A DNA stretch of 39,510 nucleotides from Bacteroidales bacterium (GTDB lineage Bacteria; Bacteroidota; Bacteroidia; Bacteroidales; UBA12077): assembly GCA_003446015.1 (NCBI GenBank), contig DMBU01000124.1, forward strand, positions 87,825 through 127,334, written 5' to 3'. The stretch's first letter is position 1. Each line of letters opens with the position of its first letter. Both the position numbers and the translations under genes were made by a program. This document shows, one piece after another, positions 7,250 to 15,452 of the stretch. The notes below the pieces were generated by a model. That model was not told where the DNA came from, made no database searches, and saw nothing but the letters and a program-made list of their open reading frames with translations.

Positions 7250-9634
7250 TTAAATATCCTCAGTTATCGCTTTTAGGCCCGGCAATTCTTTTCCTTCAAC
7301 ATATTCCAGTAACGCTCCCCCTGCAGTTGAAATATAACTTATCTTATATGCCAGACTATATTTGTTAACGGCAGCAATTGAATCGCCACCACCAATTAAG
7401 GAAAAAGCTCCTTTATCGGTTGCACGAGCAACAGCCATGGCAATTTTTAGTGTACCCATAGAATAGTTCGACATTTCAAATACCCCAATAGGTCCGTTCC
7501 AAAGAATTGTTGCTGAGTTTTCAATTACTTCTGTAAATTGGTTTGCCGATTTTATTCCAATGTCTAAACCCATCCATCCGTCTTTTATATCATTAATTTC
7601 GCAGTGTTCAATGTTTGCTTCATTTTTAAATTCATCAGCAATAATACAGTCGGTAGGTAAATAGAGATTTACCCCATTCGCTTTTGCTTTTGCCATAATT
7701 TGCCTGGCTACATCAATAAAATCATCTTCAACTAAGGAGTTACCAATTTTCCCTCCATTTGCTTTTGCAAAAGTGTATGCAATTCCTCCCCCAATAATAA
7801 GGTTATCCACTTTTTCAATTAAGGCTTCAATAATTTGTATTTTAGTTGAGACCTTTGAACCTCCAAGTATTGCAGTAAATGGTTTTTTGGCTTGCTTCAC
7901 AACCTTATCGATATTATTCACTTCGTTTTCAACCAGGTAGCCAAACATTTTGTCGTTTGGGAAATGTTTGGCAATAGTATAGGTTGAAGCATGAGCTCTG
8001 TGGGCTGTGCCAAACGCATTAAAAACATAAGCATCGCCAAGTTCTGCAAGTTGTCTGGCAAATTTCTCGTCGGCATCGGTTTCTTCTTTATGAAATCGAA
8101 GATTTTCAAGCAAAAGGCATTCTCCAGATTTTAAAATGGTTGCTGCAATTATCGCTTCTTCGCCAATGCAGTTGGCTGCAAATTTTACTTTTTTATCAAG
8201 GGCTTTCGATAAATAAGGAAGAATGTGTTTTAACGAAAGATTTTCATCGAATTTACCTTTTGGTCTGCCTAAATGTGTTAAGAATATCACAGAACCACCT
8301 TCAGATAAAATTTTTCTTACAGTAGGCAATGCAGTAATAATTCTAGTTGCATCTGTAATTTCATGATTTTCATTCAAGGGAACATTGAAATCTACCCGCA
8401 TTAAAACCTTTTTACCTTCAAAGTTATATCTGTCAATGGTTAGGTTTTGTTTTATAGCTTTTATACTTGGAAGTTCTTTGCCTTCAAGATATTCAAGTAA
8501 AGCACCACCTGCAGTTGAGATATAACTGATTTTATGAGCCAGACTATATTTATTTACTGCAGCAATTGAATCGCCACCTCCGATTAATGAAAAGGCTCCT
8601 TTGTCAGTAGCGCGGGCAACCGACATGGCTACTTTAAGCGTTCCCATAGCATAACTTGGCATTTCAAAAACACCAATTGGACCATTCCAAAGAATTTTTT
8701 TAGAATTTTCAATAACCTCTGCAAAACGATTCGCTGATTTTATTCCAATATCTAATCCCATCCAGCCCTCAGGTATTTCATTTATATCGCAATGATCAAT
8801 TTGTGCATCGTTTTTAAACTCATCGGCAACAATACAATCTGTTGGCAGGTATAATTTAACTTTATTCTTTTCTGCTTTCTTAACAATATGTCTGGCGAAA
8901 TCTAAAAAATCATCTTCAACCAAAGAGTTACCTATTTTACCCCCTAGTGCTTTTGCAAACGTGTATGCAATCCCTCCGGCTATAATCAGGTTGTCGACTT
9001 TTTCTATCAATGCTTCAATAATGTGAATTTTGCTTGAAACTTTTGATCCTCCAAGAATAGCAGTAAAAGGATGTAATGGCTGGTGTAAAATTTTGTCTAT
9101 GTTTTTTATTTCATTTTCTACCAAATAACCAAACATTGCGTTTTTGGGAAATAATTTAGCCAGGCTATATGTTGAAGCATGAGCTCTGTGGGCTGTGCCA
9201 AAAGCATCGTTAACATAGACATCTCCAAGCTTTGCCAGTTTTTTAGCAAATTCTTCGTTCGCTTCGGTTTCTTCTTTATAAAAGCGAAGGTTTTCAAGTA
9301 ATAAAACATCTCCCGGCTTAAGATTATTAGCCAGGTTTTCAGCTTCTTCTCCTATACAATCATCAGCAAACTTAACCTTACGATCTAGAACTTTACTTAA
9401 ATAAGGAAGTAAAATCTTAAGCGACATTTTTTCGTTAACCTGACCTTTTGGTCTTCCTAAATGTGTTAATAATATAACTGATCCTCCCTCTGCAAATATT
9501 TTTTGAATGGTTGGAACAGCAGTTATAATTCTTGTATTATCAGTAATTTCAAGATTCTCATTTAGGGGTACATTAAAGTCAACACGCATTAATACTCGTT
9601 TCCCTGTAAAGTTATAGTTGTCGATAGAATACAT
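7250..9634 (-). CDS. pgk: Tandem phosphoglycerate kinase fusion (PGK-PGK)
   Basis: One uninterrupted 794-residue frame holds two complete phosphoglycerate kinases. Domain 1 (about 1-397) has RVDFNVP (17-23), R35, HLGRP (58-62), ENLRF (114-118), VNDAFGTAHRAHAS, GGSKVSSK (195-202), WNGPIGVFE (316-324) and GGGDS (352-356). Domain 2 (about 398-794) repeats all of these, except that VNDAFG reads VFNAFG at 537-542. Both carry STAGGALLEY where STGGGA is usual. The join is direct, with YNF of domain 2 corresponding to YNF at residue 7, so no linker is evident. PGK transfers phosphate from 1,3-bisphosphoglycerate to ADP in cytoplasmic glycolysis. The domains are close paralogues, suggesting a tandem duplication followed by loss of the intervening stop and start. 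The start is ATG at 9634. This is the only source of canonical PGK in the window. Confidence 0.93.
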   Translation of the reverse strand: MYSIDNYNFTGKRVLMRVDFNVPLNENLEITDNTRIITAVPTIQKIFAEGGSVILLTHLGRPKGQVNEKMSLKILLPYLSKVLDRKVKFADDCIGEEAENLANNLKPGDVLLLENLRFYKEETEANEEFAKKLAKLGDVYVNDAFGTAHRAHASTYSLAKLFPKNAMFGYLVENEIKNIDKILHQPLHPFTAILGGSKVSSKIHIIEALIEKVDNLIIAGGIAYTFAKALGGKIGNSLVEDDFLDFARHIVKKAEKNKVKLYLPTDCIVADEFKNDAQIDHCDINEIPEGWMGLDIGIKSANRFAEVIENSKKILWNGPIGVFEMPSYAMGTLKVAMSVARATDKGAFSLIGGGDSIAAVNKYSLAHKISYISTAGGALLEYLEGKELPSIKAIKQNLTIDRYNFEGKKVLMRVDFNVPLNENHEITDATRIITALPTVRKILSEGGSVIFLTHLGRPKGKFDENLSLKHILPYLSKALDKKVKFAANCIGEEAIIAATILKSGECLLLENLRFHKEETDADEKFARQLAELGDAYVFNAFGTAHRAHASTYTIAKHFPNDKMFGYLVENEVNNIDKVVKQAKKPFTAILGGSKVSTKIQIIEALIEKVDNLIIGGGIAYTFAKANGGKIGNSLVEDDFIDVARQIMAKAKANGVNLYLPTDCIIADEFKNEANIEHCEINDIKDGWMGLDIGIKSANQFTEVIENSATILWNGPIGVFEMSNYSMGTLKIAMAVARATDKGAFSLIGGGDSIAAVNKYSLAYKISYISTAGGALLEYVEGKELPGLKAITEDI

Positions 9635-9796
9635 ATAAGGTTCTTTTGTGTGATGTGTTAAAGATAGAAATATATTTTTTATTACACTTTCGCAATTATA
9701 GAAAAACTTTACATGTACATCAGTTGCATTTCTGCTTTATTTTAATCCGGAAACCCAATTTCTTTTTGCTAGATTTTTATAAATCCTAATTAAAAA

Positions 9797-9833
9797 TTGA
9801 TTGCAGTTTATATCCGGTTTATTCTTATTTTTG
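9797..9833 (+). promoter_or_regulatory. Promoter of holB
   Basis: TATTTTTG at 9826-9833 matches the TAnnTTTG -7 box, and TTG triplets at 9797-9799 and 9801-9803 lie at roughly -33 distance. Transcription would start near 9840. This supports the ATG at 9863 as the real start of the following gene. Confidence 0.55.
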
Positions 9834-9862
9834 CTAATTATCAAGTAGAAAAAATTGAATAT

Positions 9863-10990
9863 ATGCAGTTTAAAGAGGTTGTAGGTCATAAAAAGATAAA
9901 AGAAAAATTAATCAATACTATTAAGGAAAACAGGGTTAGTCATGCTCAGCTTTTTTTAGGTTCTGAAGGATCAGGGAATTTAGCACTGGCAATTGCATAT
10001 GCTCAATATGTTTCATGCGAAAATAAACAGGAAAATGATTCTTGTGGCGTTTGTCCATCCTGTATAAAATTTCAGAAATTGGTTCATCCTGATTTGCATT
10101 TTGTTTATCCGGTGTCAACCTCAAAAGATATAAAGAAAGATCCTGTTAGTGATGATTATATTACGCAATGGCGCGAGGCAATTATCGAAAATCCTTATTT
10201 AAATCAAAATAAATGGTACGAATTAATTGATGTTGAAAATAAACAGGGAATAATTAGTAAAAATGAAAGTTATGAGATTCTCAGGAAACTAAATTTAAAA
10301 ACCTTTGAATCGGAATATAAAATAATGATTATATGGTTACCTGAGAAAATGAATGCTTTTGCAGCGAACAAATTATTAAAGCTTATTGAAGAACCTCCTG
10401 CAAAAACCTTATTCCTGTTAGTGTCAGAAAATTCAGAGCAAATTATATCAACCATCCTTTCCAGGACACAATTATTTAAAATCCCTAAAATTGATACTGA
10501 AAGCATGATGAGTGCATTGTGCGATAGATTTGGCTTGTCTCCTGAAAAAGCAGGAGACCTGGCACATCTTGCAAATGGAAATTATTTTGAAGCACAAAAT
10601 CTAATCAACTCAGCCGAAGAAGATAATTATAATTTTGAACAGTTTACTCAGTTTATGCGTTTATCGTTTCAACGAAAAGTAATTGATTTAATTGACTGGG
10701 TAGATGAAATATCACGAATAGGAAGGGAAAAGCAAAAAAACTTTTTATCCTATTCTCTAAGGCTTGTTCGTGAAAACTTTATGCTAAACATTGAAAACCG
10801 AAACCTGGTATATCTCACTAAAAAGGAGTTAGAGTTTTCTGAAAAGTTTTCACAATTTATTAATCAGGGAAATGTATATGGTATTTATGAAGCACTAAAT
10901 AAAGCTCATTCAGATATTGAAATGAATGCCTACAATAAAATTGTATTTTTAGATTTAGCTTTAAAGATTATAAAATTGATAAAAAATTAA
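9863..10990 (+). CDS. holB: DNA polymerase III subunit delta'
   Basis: This is the delta' subunit of the clamp loader, which with delta and the tau/gamma subunits loads the beta clamp during replication. It has 375 residues from ATG 9863 (an upstream in-frame start at 9797 lies before the promoter). The N-terminal AAA+ domain has a degenerate Walker A, GSEGSGNL (33-40), lacking the lysine, which fits delta' rather than DnaX. Four cysteines (C52, C61, C64, C67) form the clamp-loader zinc module. LIEEPPAKTLFLL and the arginine-finger-like ILSRTQLFKIP are present. It appears to start a forward gene series with ricT and gldH, although ricT has its own promoter candidates. Confidence 0.92.
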   Translation: MQFKEVVGHKKIKEKLINTIKENRVSHAQLFLGSEGSGNLALAIAYAQYVSCENKQENDSCGVCPSCIKFQKLVHPDLHFVYPVSTSKDIKKDPVSDDYITQWREAIIENPYLNQNKWYELIDVENKQGIISKNESYEILRKLNLKTFESEYKIMIIWLPEKMNAFAANKLLKLIEEPPAKTLFLLVSENSEQIISTILSRTQLFKIPKIDTESMMSALCDRFGLSPEKAGDLAHLANGNYFEAQNLINSAEEDNYNFEQFTQFMRLSFQRKVIDLIDWVDEISRIGREKQKNFLSYSLRLVRENFMLNIENRNLVYLTKKELEFSEKFSQFINQGNVYGIYEALNKAHSDIEMNAYNKIVFLDLALKIIKLIKN

Positions 10991-11022
10991 TTTTCATTAC
11001 TTTTGCTAATTGAAATATCTTT
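10976..11022 (+). promoter_or_regulatory. Tandem promoter candidates of ricT
   Basis: Two exact TAnnTTTG boxes occur, TACTTTTG (10997-11004) and TATCTTTG (11015-11022). A TTG at 10976-10978 is 18 bp before the first. They lie in the 87-bp gap before ricT and would give leaders of about 50-65 nt. Confidence 0.5.
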
Positions 11023-11077
11023 GTTCTTAGAGGTATTATTATGTGAGAAAGATTTTGTAGCGTATAACATATAAGTT

Positions 11078-12235
11078 ATGGATAATATTGAAAACGAAAA
11101 ATCAGGGAATCAACCTGAACCAAATATATCTTCTTGTAATTGTATTAAACCTGAGTGTTGTGGCAAACTGCAAACATTCGATTGGTTAAATGACATTCCT
11201 GATTCAGTTCAAAGGCTTGATATTATTGAGGTTCAGTTTAAAAATACACGAAAAGAATTTTTTATAAATGCAAACTCTTTGCGTTTAAATAAAGGTGATA
11301 TTGTTGCTGTTGAAGCATCTCCCGGGCATGATATAGGTATAGTTACCTTAACTGGTGAACTTGTAAATTTCCAGCTTAGAAAACATGGAATTAAATTGGA
11401 TGAACATGAGTTTAAAAAGGTATATCGTAAAGCTAAACCTGCCGATTTAGAAAAATGGTATGAAGCCACTGCATTAGAGGAATCGACCATGTTGAAAACC
11501 CGTGAGATAGCATCTGATCTTAAACTAAACATGAAGATTGGTGACGTTGAATATCAGGGAGATAAAACCAAGGCCATTTTTTACTACATTGCTGACGAAA
11601 GAGTAGATTTTCGGGAACTCATCAAGATTTTAGCCGAAAAATTTAAAATCCGAATTGAAATGCGCCAGATTGGTGCTCGTCAGGAGGCAGGTAGAATAGG
11701 AGGCATTGGTTCATGTGGCAGAGAACTGTGCTGTGCAACCTGGATCACCAATTTTGTTTCTGTTACAACAAATTCGGCACGTTATCAGGAAATCTCCTTA
11801 AACCCACAGAAACTGGCAGGGCAATGTGGGAAATTGAAATGTTGCTTAAATTACGAACTTGACTGTTACATTGATGCTCAAAAAGATTTTCCATCAAGAA
11901 ACATCGTTCTTGAAACAAAAACAGGACAGGCATATCATAGCAAAACTGATATATTCAGAGGTATAATGTGGTATACATTTGATCCTGTAAATATGGTTAA
12001 TTTTACTCCTGTTCCGGTTGAAAGAGTTAGGGAGATTGTAGAGCTAAATAAAAAGGGTAAAAAGGTTGATGTGCTAATTGATCTTTCGAATGTTGTTATT
12101 GAAGGCACGTTGGATTTCAAAAATGAAGTTGGACAAGATAGCTTGACCCGTTTTGATGATCAAAAACCAAAAAAGAAAAAGAATAGAAATAATAAACGTA
12201 AAAGACCAAGAAATGAAAAGAATCAGAATACTTAG
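11078..12235 (+). CDS. ricT: PSP1-domain protein, RicT (YaaT) family
   Basis: This 385-residue cytoplasmic protein carries the PSP1 C-terminal domain of the RicT/YaaT family. In Bacillus RicT belongs to the Fe-S-containing RicAFT complex that affects RNase Y; the role in Bacteroidetes is not established. Conserved cysteine clusters are GSCGRELCCATW (C213, C218, C219) and GQCGKLKCCLNYE (C250, C255, C256), likely metal or Fe-S ligands. An extra N-terminal cluster, SSCNCIKPECCGK (C20, C22, C27, C28), is present. The C-terminus is a lysine/arginine-rich tail (about 365-385) suggestive of RNA contact. It follows holB and overlaps gldH by 23 bp, implying translational coupling. Confidence 0.88.
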   Translation: MDNIENEKSGNQPEPNISSCNCIKPECCGKLQTFDWLNDIPDSVQRLDIIEVQFKNTRKEFFINANSLRLNKGDIVAVEASPGHDIGIVTLTGELVNFQLRKHGIKLDEHEFKKVYRKAKPADLEKWYEATALEESTMLKTREIASDLKLNMKIGDVEYQGDKTKAIFYYIADERVDFRELIKILAEKFKIRIEMRQIGARQEAGRIGGIGSCGRELCCATWITNFVSVTTNSARYQEISLNPQKLAGQCGKLKCCLNYELDCYIDAQKDFPSRNIVLETKTGQAYHSKTDIFRGIMWYTFDPVNMVNFTPVPVERVREIVELNKKGKKVDVLIDLSNVVIEGTLDFKNEVGQDSLTRFDDQKPKKKKNRNNKRKRPRNEKNQNT

Positions 12236-12695
12236 TGTCTTTTTGTTTGCCTCGTTTGTATTTGTTTTAGGGTCATGCAACCCTAACCATGTATTTGAAC
12301 AAAACATTGAAATAGATGATTTTGCCTGGAATAAAGATTCTATTATAAAATTCGAAGTCGACGTCAGCGATACGATTAATCCGCATAATATCTATGTTAA
12401 TGTTCGAAATACATCAAGGTATAAAATGCAGAATTTATTTCTGTTTATAAAAACAACATCACCCAATGGATCTGAACTTTGCGACACACTTGAATGCTAT
12501 TTAGCCGACGAAAGAGGAAAATGGACAGGAAGTGGTTGGGGCGATATTTATGATAATCAGTTTATATACAAACGAAATATACGATTTCCTATTTCGGGGA
12601 TTTATACTTTTGAATATACTCAAGGCATGCGTATTGACGAATTAGAATATATTTCGGATATTGGATTAAAAATTGAAAAAGTTGAAATTCGCTAA
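12213..12695 (+). CDS. gldH: Gliding motility lipoprotein GldH
   Basis: GldH is a lipoprotein needed for gliding and surface secretion in Flavobacterium, but it is widespread in non-gliding Bacteroidetes and its biochemical role is unknown. The product has 160 residues with a signal peptide and lipobox VLGSC (C22). The body contains the family-like VFEQNIEIDDFAWNKDSI and WGDIYDNQFIYKRNIRFPISGIYTFEYTQGMR. ATG 12213 is chosen because it begins a normal lipoprotein signal. A longer frame from 12153 would place 20 charged residues before it. It overlaps ricT by 23 bp. Confidence 0.9.
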   Translation: MKRIRILSVFLFASFVFVLGSCNPNHVFEQNIEIDDFAWNKDSIIKFEVDVSDTINPHNIYVNVRNTSRYKMQNLFLFIKTTSPNGSELCDTLECYLADERGKWTGSGWGDIYDNQFIYKRNIRFPISGIYTFEYTQGMRIDELEYISDIGLKIEKVEIR

Positions 12696-12715
12696 GCTTA
12701 AAACAATCAACTAAA

Positions 12716-13411
12716 GTGGTAAAGAAAAAATTATCGAGGTTTGCCGAAATGGAGACCTTTGATCATGTTGTGCAACCTTTGTTTGATGAAGTATTTAATA
12801 AAGATTACAGATTAAAAGGTAAATGGGCTAAAGATTTTTTTCAAAATGATAAGCCCTTAATTCTGGAGTTAGGGTGTGGTAAAGGTGAATATACAGTTGG
12901 ACTGGCAAAACAAAATCCTGATACAAATTTTATTGGTATTGATATTAAAGGAGCCAGAATGTGGCGAGGAGCTAAAACTGCTGTAGATGAAGGAATAAAA
13001 AATGTTGCTTTTTTACGAACAAGGATAGATTTAATAAATTCCTTTTTTGGTAAAGAAGAGATTTCTGAAATTTGGATTACTTTTCCCGATCCTCAGCCAA
13101 AAAAATATTATAAACGACTTACTTCAACCCGGTTTTTAGGTTATTATCAAGCCTTTATTAAACAGGATGGTTTTATCAATTTAAAAACAGATAGTGCCGA
13201 ATTGTATCAGTACACAAAACAATTAGCCGAGATTAATAAACTTGAAATAGTTATAGATACTGACAACCTTTATAATTCGGCCATTGTGAATGAAATTCTA
13301 TCCATTAAAACATTCTACGAACAGCAATTCTTAGCTCAGAGTAAACCAATTCATTATTTGCGATTTAAACTGAACAATTCTATTCAACTTGAAGAACCAA
13401 CCGAAGAATAA
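12716..13411 (+). CDS. trmB: tRNA (guanine-46-N7)-methyltransferase
   Basis: TrmB makes m7G46 in the variable loop of tRNA using SAM. The protein has 231 residues. The SAM motif ELGCGKGEY (51-59), GIDIKGARMWRGAK (74-87) and the TrmB signature FPDPQPKKYYKRLTSTRFL (from 123) are clear. The start is GTG at 12716, 20 bp after gldH; no ATG fits upstream. Its 3' end overlaps the next gene by 23 bp, so the gldH-trmB-alkyltransferase series is tightly packed. Confidence 0.94.
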   Translation: MVKKKLSRFAEMETFDHVVQPLFDEVFNKDYRLKGKWAKDFFQNDKPLILELGCGKGEYTVGLAKQNPDTNFIGIDIKGARMWRGAKTAVDEGIKNVAFLRTRIDLINSFFGKEEISEIWITFPDPQPKKYYKRLTSTRFLGYYQAFIKQDGFINLKTDSAELYQYTKQLAEINKLEIVIDTDNLYNSAIVNEILSIKTFYEQQFLAQSKPIHYLRFKLNNSIQLEEPTEE

Positions 13412-13733
13412 AAGTTTTTTTAGTCAGGTTTATGAGCTAGCCCGACAAATTCCATATGGAAGGGTTACAAGTTATGGGGCGATAGCCAAATATCTGGGAA
13501 CAGCACAATCAGCAAGGGTTGTTGGGTGGGCAATGAACGATTCACATCATCAAAAGGATTATGTTCCTGCTCACCGGGTAGTAAATCGAAACGGACTTCT
13601 CACAGGGAAACATCACTTTGGAAATTCTAACACCATGAAACAGCTTCTCGAAAACGAAGGAATTAAAGTCGAAGAAGATACCATAGTTGATTTTACAAAA
13701 CACTTTTGGGATCCAGTAATTGAATTACAGTAA
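13389..13733 (+). CDS. Alkyltransferase-like (ATL) DNA-binding protein
   Basis: This 114-residue protein of the MGMT/Ogt C-terminal DNA-binding fold contains IPYGRVTSYGAIAKYLG and RVVGWAMN. The active-site PCHRV motif reads PAHRVVNR, with alanine 61 in place of the alkyl-accepting cysteine. It should therefore not repair alkylguanine itself. Known ATL proteins bind O6-alkylguanine, flip it out and hand the lesion to nucleotide excision repair, and that role is inferred here. The start is TTG at 13389 inside the end of trmB. Confidence 0.87.
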   Translation: MKNQPKNKSFFSQVYELARQIPYGRVTSYGAIAKYLGTAQSARVVGWAMNDSHHQKDYVPAHRVVNRNGLLTGKHHFGNSNTMKQLLENEGIKVEEDTIVDFTKHFWDPVIELQ

Positions 13734-13791
13734 CTGGTTAAAAGTCAAATATTAGCTGTATGAGTTCCCGCTTTTTGAACAGAAAACTTTG

Positions 13792-13817
13792 AACTTTTAA
13801 CTAAAAACTTTTAACTA
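13792..13817. repeat. Short direct repeat upstream of mrp
   Basis: AACTTTTAACTA occurs at 13792-13803 and again at 13806-13817, a 14-base period. It lies just before the -7 box at 13824. It could be a regulator site or low-complexity intergenic sequence. Confidence 0.35.
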
Positions 13818-13823
13818 ATTTAT

Positions 13824-13831
13824 TATCTTTG
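13824..13831 (+). promoter_or_regulatory. -7 promoter box of mrp-nifU
   Basis: TATCTTTG matches the Bacteroidetes TAnnTTTG consensus, 39 bp before the mrp ATG. No well-placed -33 TTG was found. Confidence 0.5.
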
Positions 13832-13870
13832 CTGCGTTAATTTAAATTAAATAAAAATAAGGATAAAGAT

Positions 13871-14983
13871 ATGTCTTATTCTAAAAAACAAATTCTGGAT
13901 GCTTTAAGGAACGTGAAACATCCTGAAACGGCACAAGATATTGTATCAATGGGAATGGTTGATGATATTTGGATTGAAGATACGAAGGCAGGATTTACTC
14001 TAAGTTTTAAAAAACCAAATGATCCTTTTGTGAATTCAATGCAAAAAGTTTGCATTCAGGCAATAGAGCAACATTTGGGAAAAGATCTTGATTTTACCGG
14101 AAATATTAAAATCAGAGCCCCAGAGAGGAAAGCTATTAAAAATGTCCAGGAATCTCAGTCATTAAAAGGGGTGAAAAACATTATTGCAGTTGCTTCTGGC
14201 AAAGGCGGTGTAGGGAAATCAACTGTAGCAACAAATTTGTCAATATCACTTGCAAAAACAGGAGCTAAAGTTGGCTTAATAGATGCCGACATATATGGTC
14301 CGTCAATTCCAAAAATGTTTAATGTTGAAGGGCAAAGACCTTTTGTTCGCAAGGTAGACGATATTGAGATGATTACTCCGGTTGAGAATTATGGAGTTAA
14401 AGTATTGTCAATCGGGTTTTTTATAAATCCTGAAGATGCTTTGGTTTGGCGAGGAGCTATGGCAACAAGTGCTATAAAACAACTGCTTAATCAAGCAGAA
14501 TGGGGCGAATTAGACTATTTGGTTGTTGATTTACCTCCCGGAACAAGCGATATTCATTTAACTTTAGTACAGGAAGTTTCTGTAACCGGTGCGATTATAG
14601 TAAGTACTCCGCAAGATGTAGCCCTAGCTGATGCTATTAAAGGAATTAAAATGTTCACAGGAAAACAAATTAATGTACCAATTTTAGGACTGATTGAAAA
14701 CATGTCGTGGTTTACACCTGAAGAATTACCTAATAACAAATATTATATTTTTGGTAAAGACGGATGTAAAAATCTTGCGGAAAAAGAAAATATTCCTTTA
14801 CTTGGTCAAATTCCTATTGTTCAAAGTATTCGCGAGGGAGGCGACTATGGAAATCCCGCTGTATTGAACGAAGGGTCTATTGTGGAAAAAGCATTTAAAG
14901 ATTTATCTGCTTTGGTTATTAAAGCCATCGAAGATAGAAATGCTAATGAAGAACCAACAAAACGCGTTGAAATAAAAGCTTAA
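13871..14983 (+). CDS. mrp: Mrp/ApbC-family Fe-S cluster carrier ATPase
   Basis: This P-loop ATPase of the Mrp/NBP35/ApbC family carries or transfers Fe-S clusters in the cytoplasm. It has 370 residues. An N-terminal MIP18/DUF59-type domain covers about 4-80. The deviant Walker A GKGGVGKST is at 110-118, followed by IDADIYGPSIPKMF, a VDLPPGTSD Walker B and IVSTPQDVALADAIKG. The CxxC seen in E. coli Mrp near ENMS is replaced here by ENMSWFTPEELPNNKYYIFG, so cluster ligands differ. It is followed after 28 bp by a NifU-type protein, forming an Fe-S gene pair. Confidence 0.93.
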   Translation: MSYSKKQILDALRNVKHPETAQDIVSMGMVDDIWIEDTKAGFTLSFKKPNDPFVNSMQKVCIQAIEQHLGKDLDFTGNIKIRAPERKAIKNVQESQSLKGVKNIIAVASGKGGVGKSTVATNLSISLAKTGAKVGLIDADIYGPSIPKMFNVEGQRPFVRKVDDIEMITPVENYGVKVLSIGFFINPEDALVWRGAMATSAIKQLLNQAEWGELDYLVVDLPPGTSDIHLTLVQEVSVTGAIIVSTPQDVALADAIKGIKMFTGKQINVPILGLIENMSWFTPEELPNNKYYIFGKDGCKNLAEKENIPLLGQIPIVQSIREGGDYGNPAVLNEGSIVEKAFKDLSALVIKAIEDRNANEEPTKRVEIKA

Positions 14984-15011
14984 TAACTAAAATAATTTAA
15001 TTTTTTTAAAA

Positions 15012-15257
15012 ATGGACGAAGCTAAAAGACAAGATCTTGAAAAAAGAGTAAATGAAACTATCGAAATGGTTAGACCCTATCTTGTTGCAGATGGTGGAGA
15101 TATCAGGTTTGTTGAATTAACAGATGAAATGGTTGTTAAAGTTGAATTACTAGGAGCATGTGGAGCATGTCCTTACAGTATTCAAACGCTTAAAAACGGT
15201 GTAGAACAGGCAGTTAAAAAACAAATCCCTGAAATTAAAGAAGTAATTTCTGCATAA
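15012..15257 (+). CDS. NifU C-terminal-domain Fe-S scaffold protein
   Basis: This 81-residue single-domain protein equals the C-terminal domain of NifU/Nfu. VADGGDIRFVEL (25-36) and the cluster-binding CGAC (C50, C53) in LLGACGACPYSIQTL are present. Such proteins bind a cluster across a dimer and deliver it to apoproteins. The position after mrp and before a terminator indicates a two-gene Fe-S operon. Confidence 0.92.
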   Translation: MDEAKRQDLEKRVNETIEMVRPYLVADGGDIRFVELTDEMVVKVELLGACGACPYSIQTLKNGVEQAVKKQIPEIKEVISA

Positions 15258-15287
15258 ACCATTAGCGAGCATTTAAAAAATAGCAAA

Positions 15288-15323
15288 AAAATGGATGTTT
15301 ATTAGTAACATCCATTTTCTTTT
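15288..15323 (+). terminator. Intrinsic terminator of mrp-nifU operon
   Basis: A 12-bp stem, AAAATGGATGTT (15288-15299) with AACATCCATTTT (15307-15318), has a 7-nt loop and is followed by CTTTTTA. It lies 31 bp after the NifU-type gene. Confidence 0.8.
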
Positions 15324-15452
15324 TATGCCATGTTCAATTTATTTACTAGTTTTATATCTTTCTTTTTATTAAAATAAATTTTGATTTTAAATACTATTTC
15401 AAAGAATTTTTGGTTTGAAATAGTTGGATTACAATCGTTAAAATATTATCGG

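Noticed and set aside
8140..8325. Small plus-strand frame inside the PGK fusion
   Set aside because: It is antisense to conserved PGK motifs and arises from the codon pattern of the real gene.
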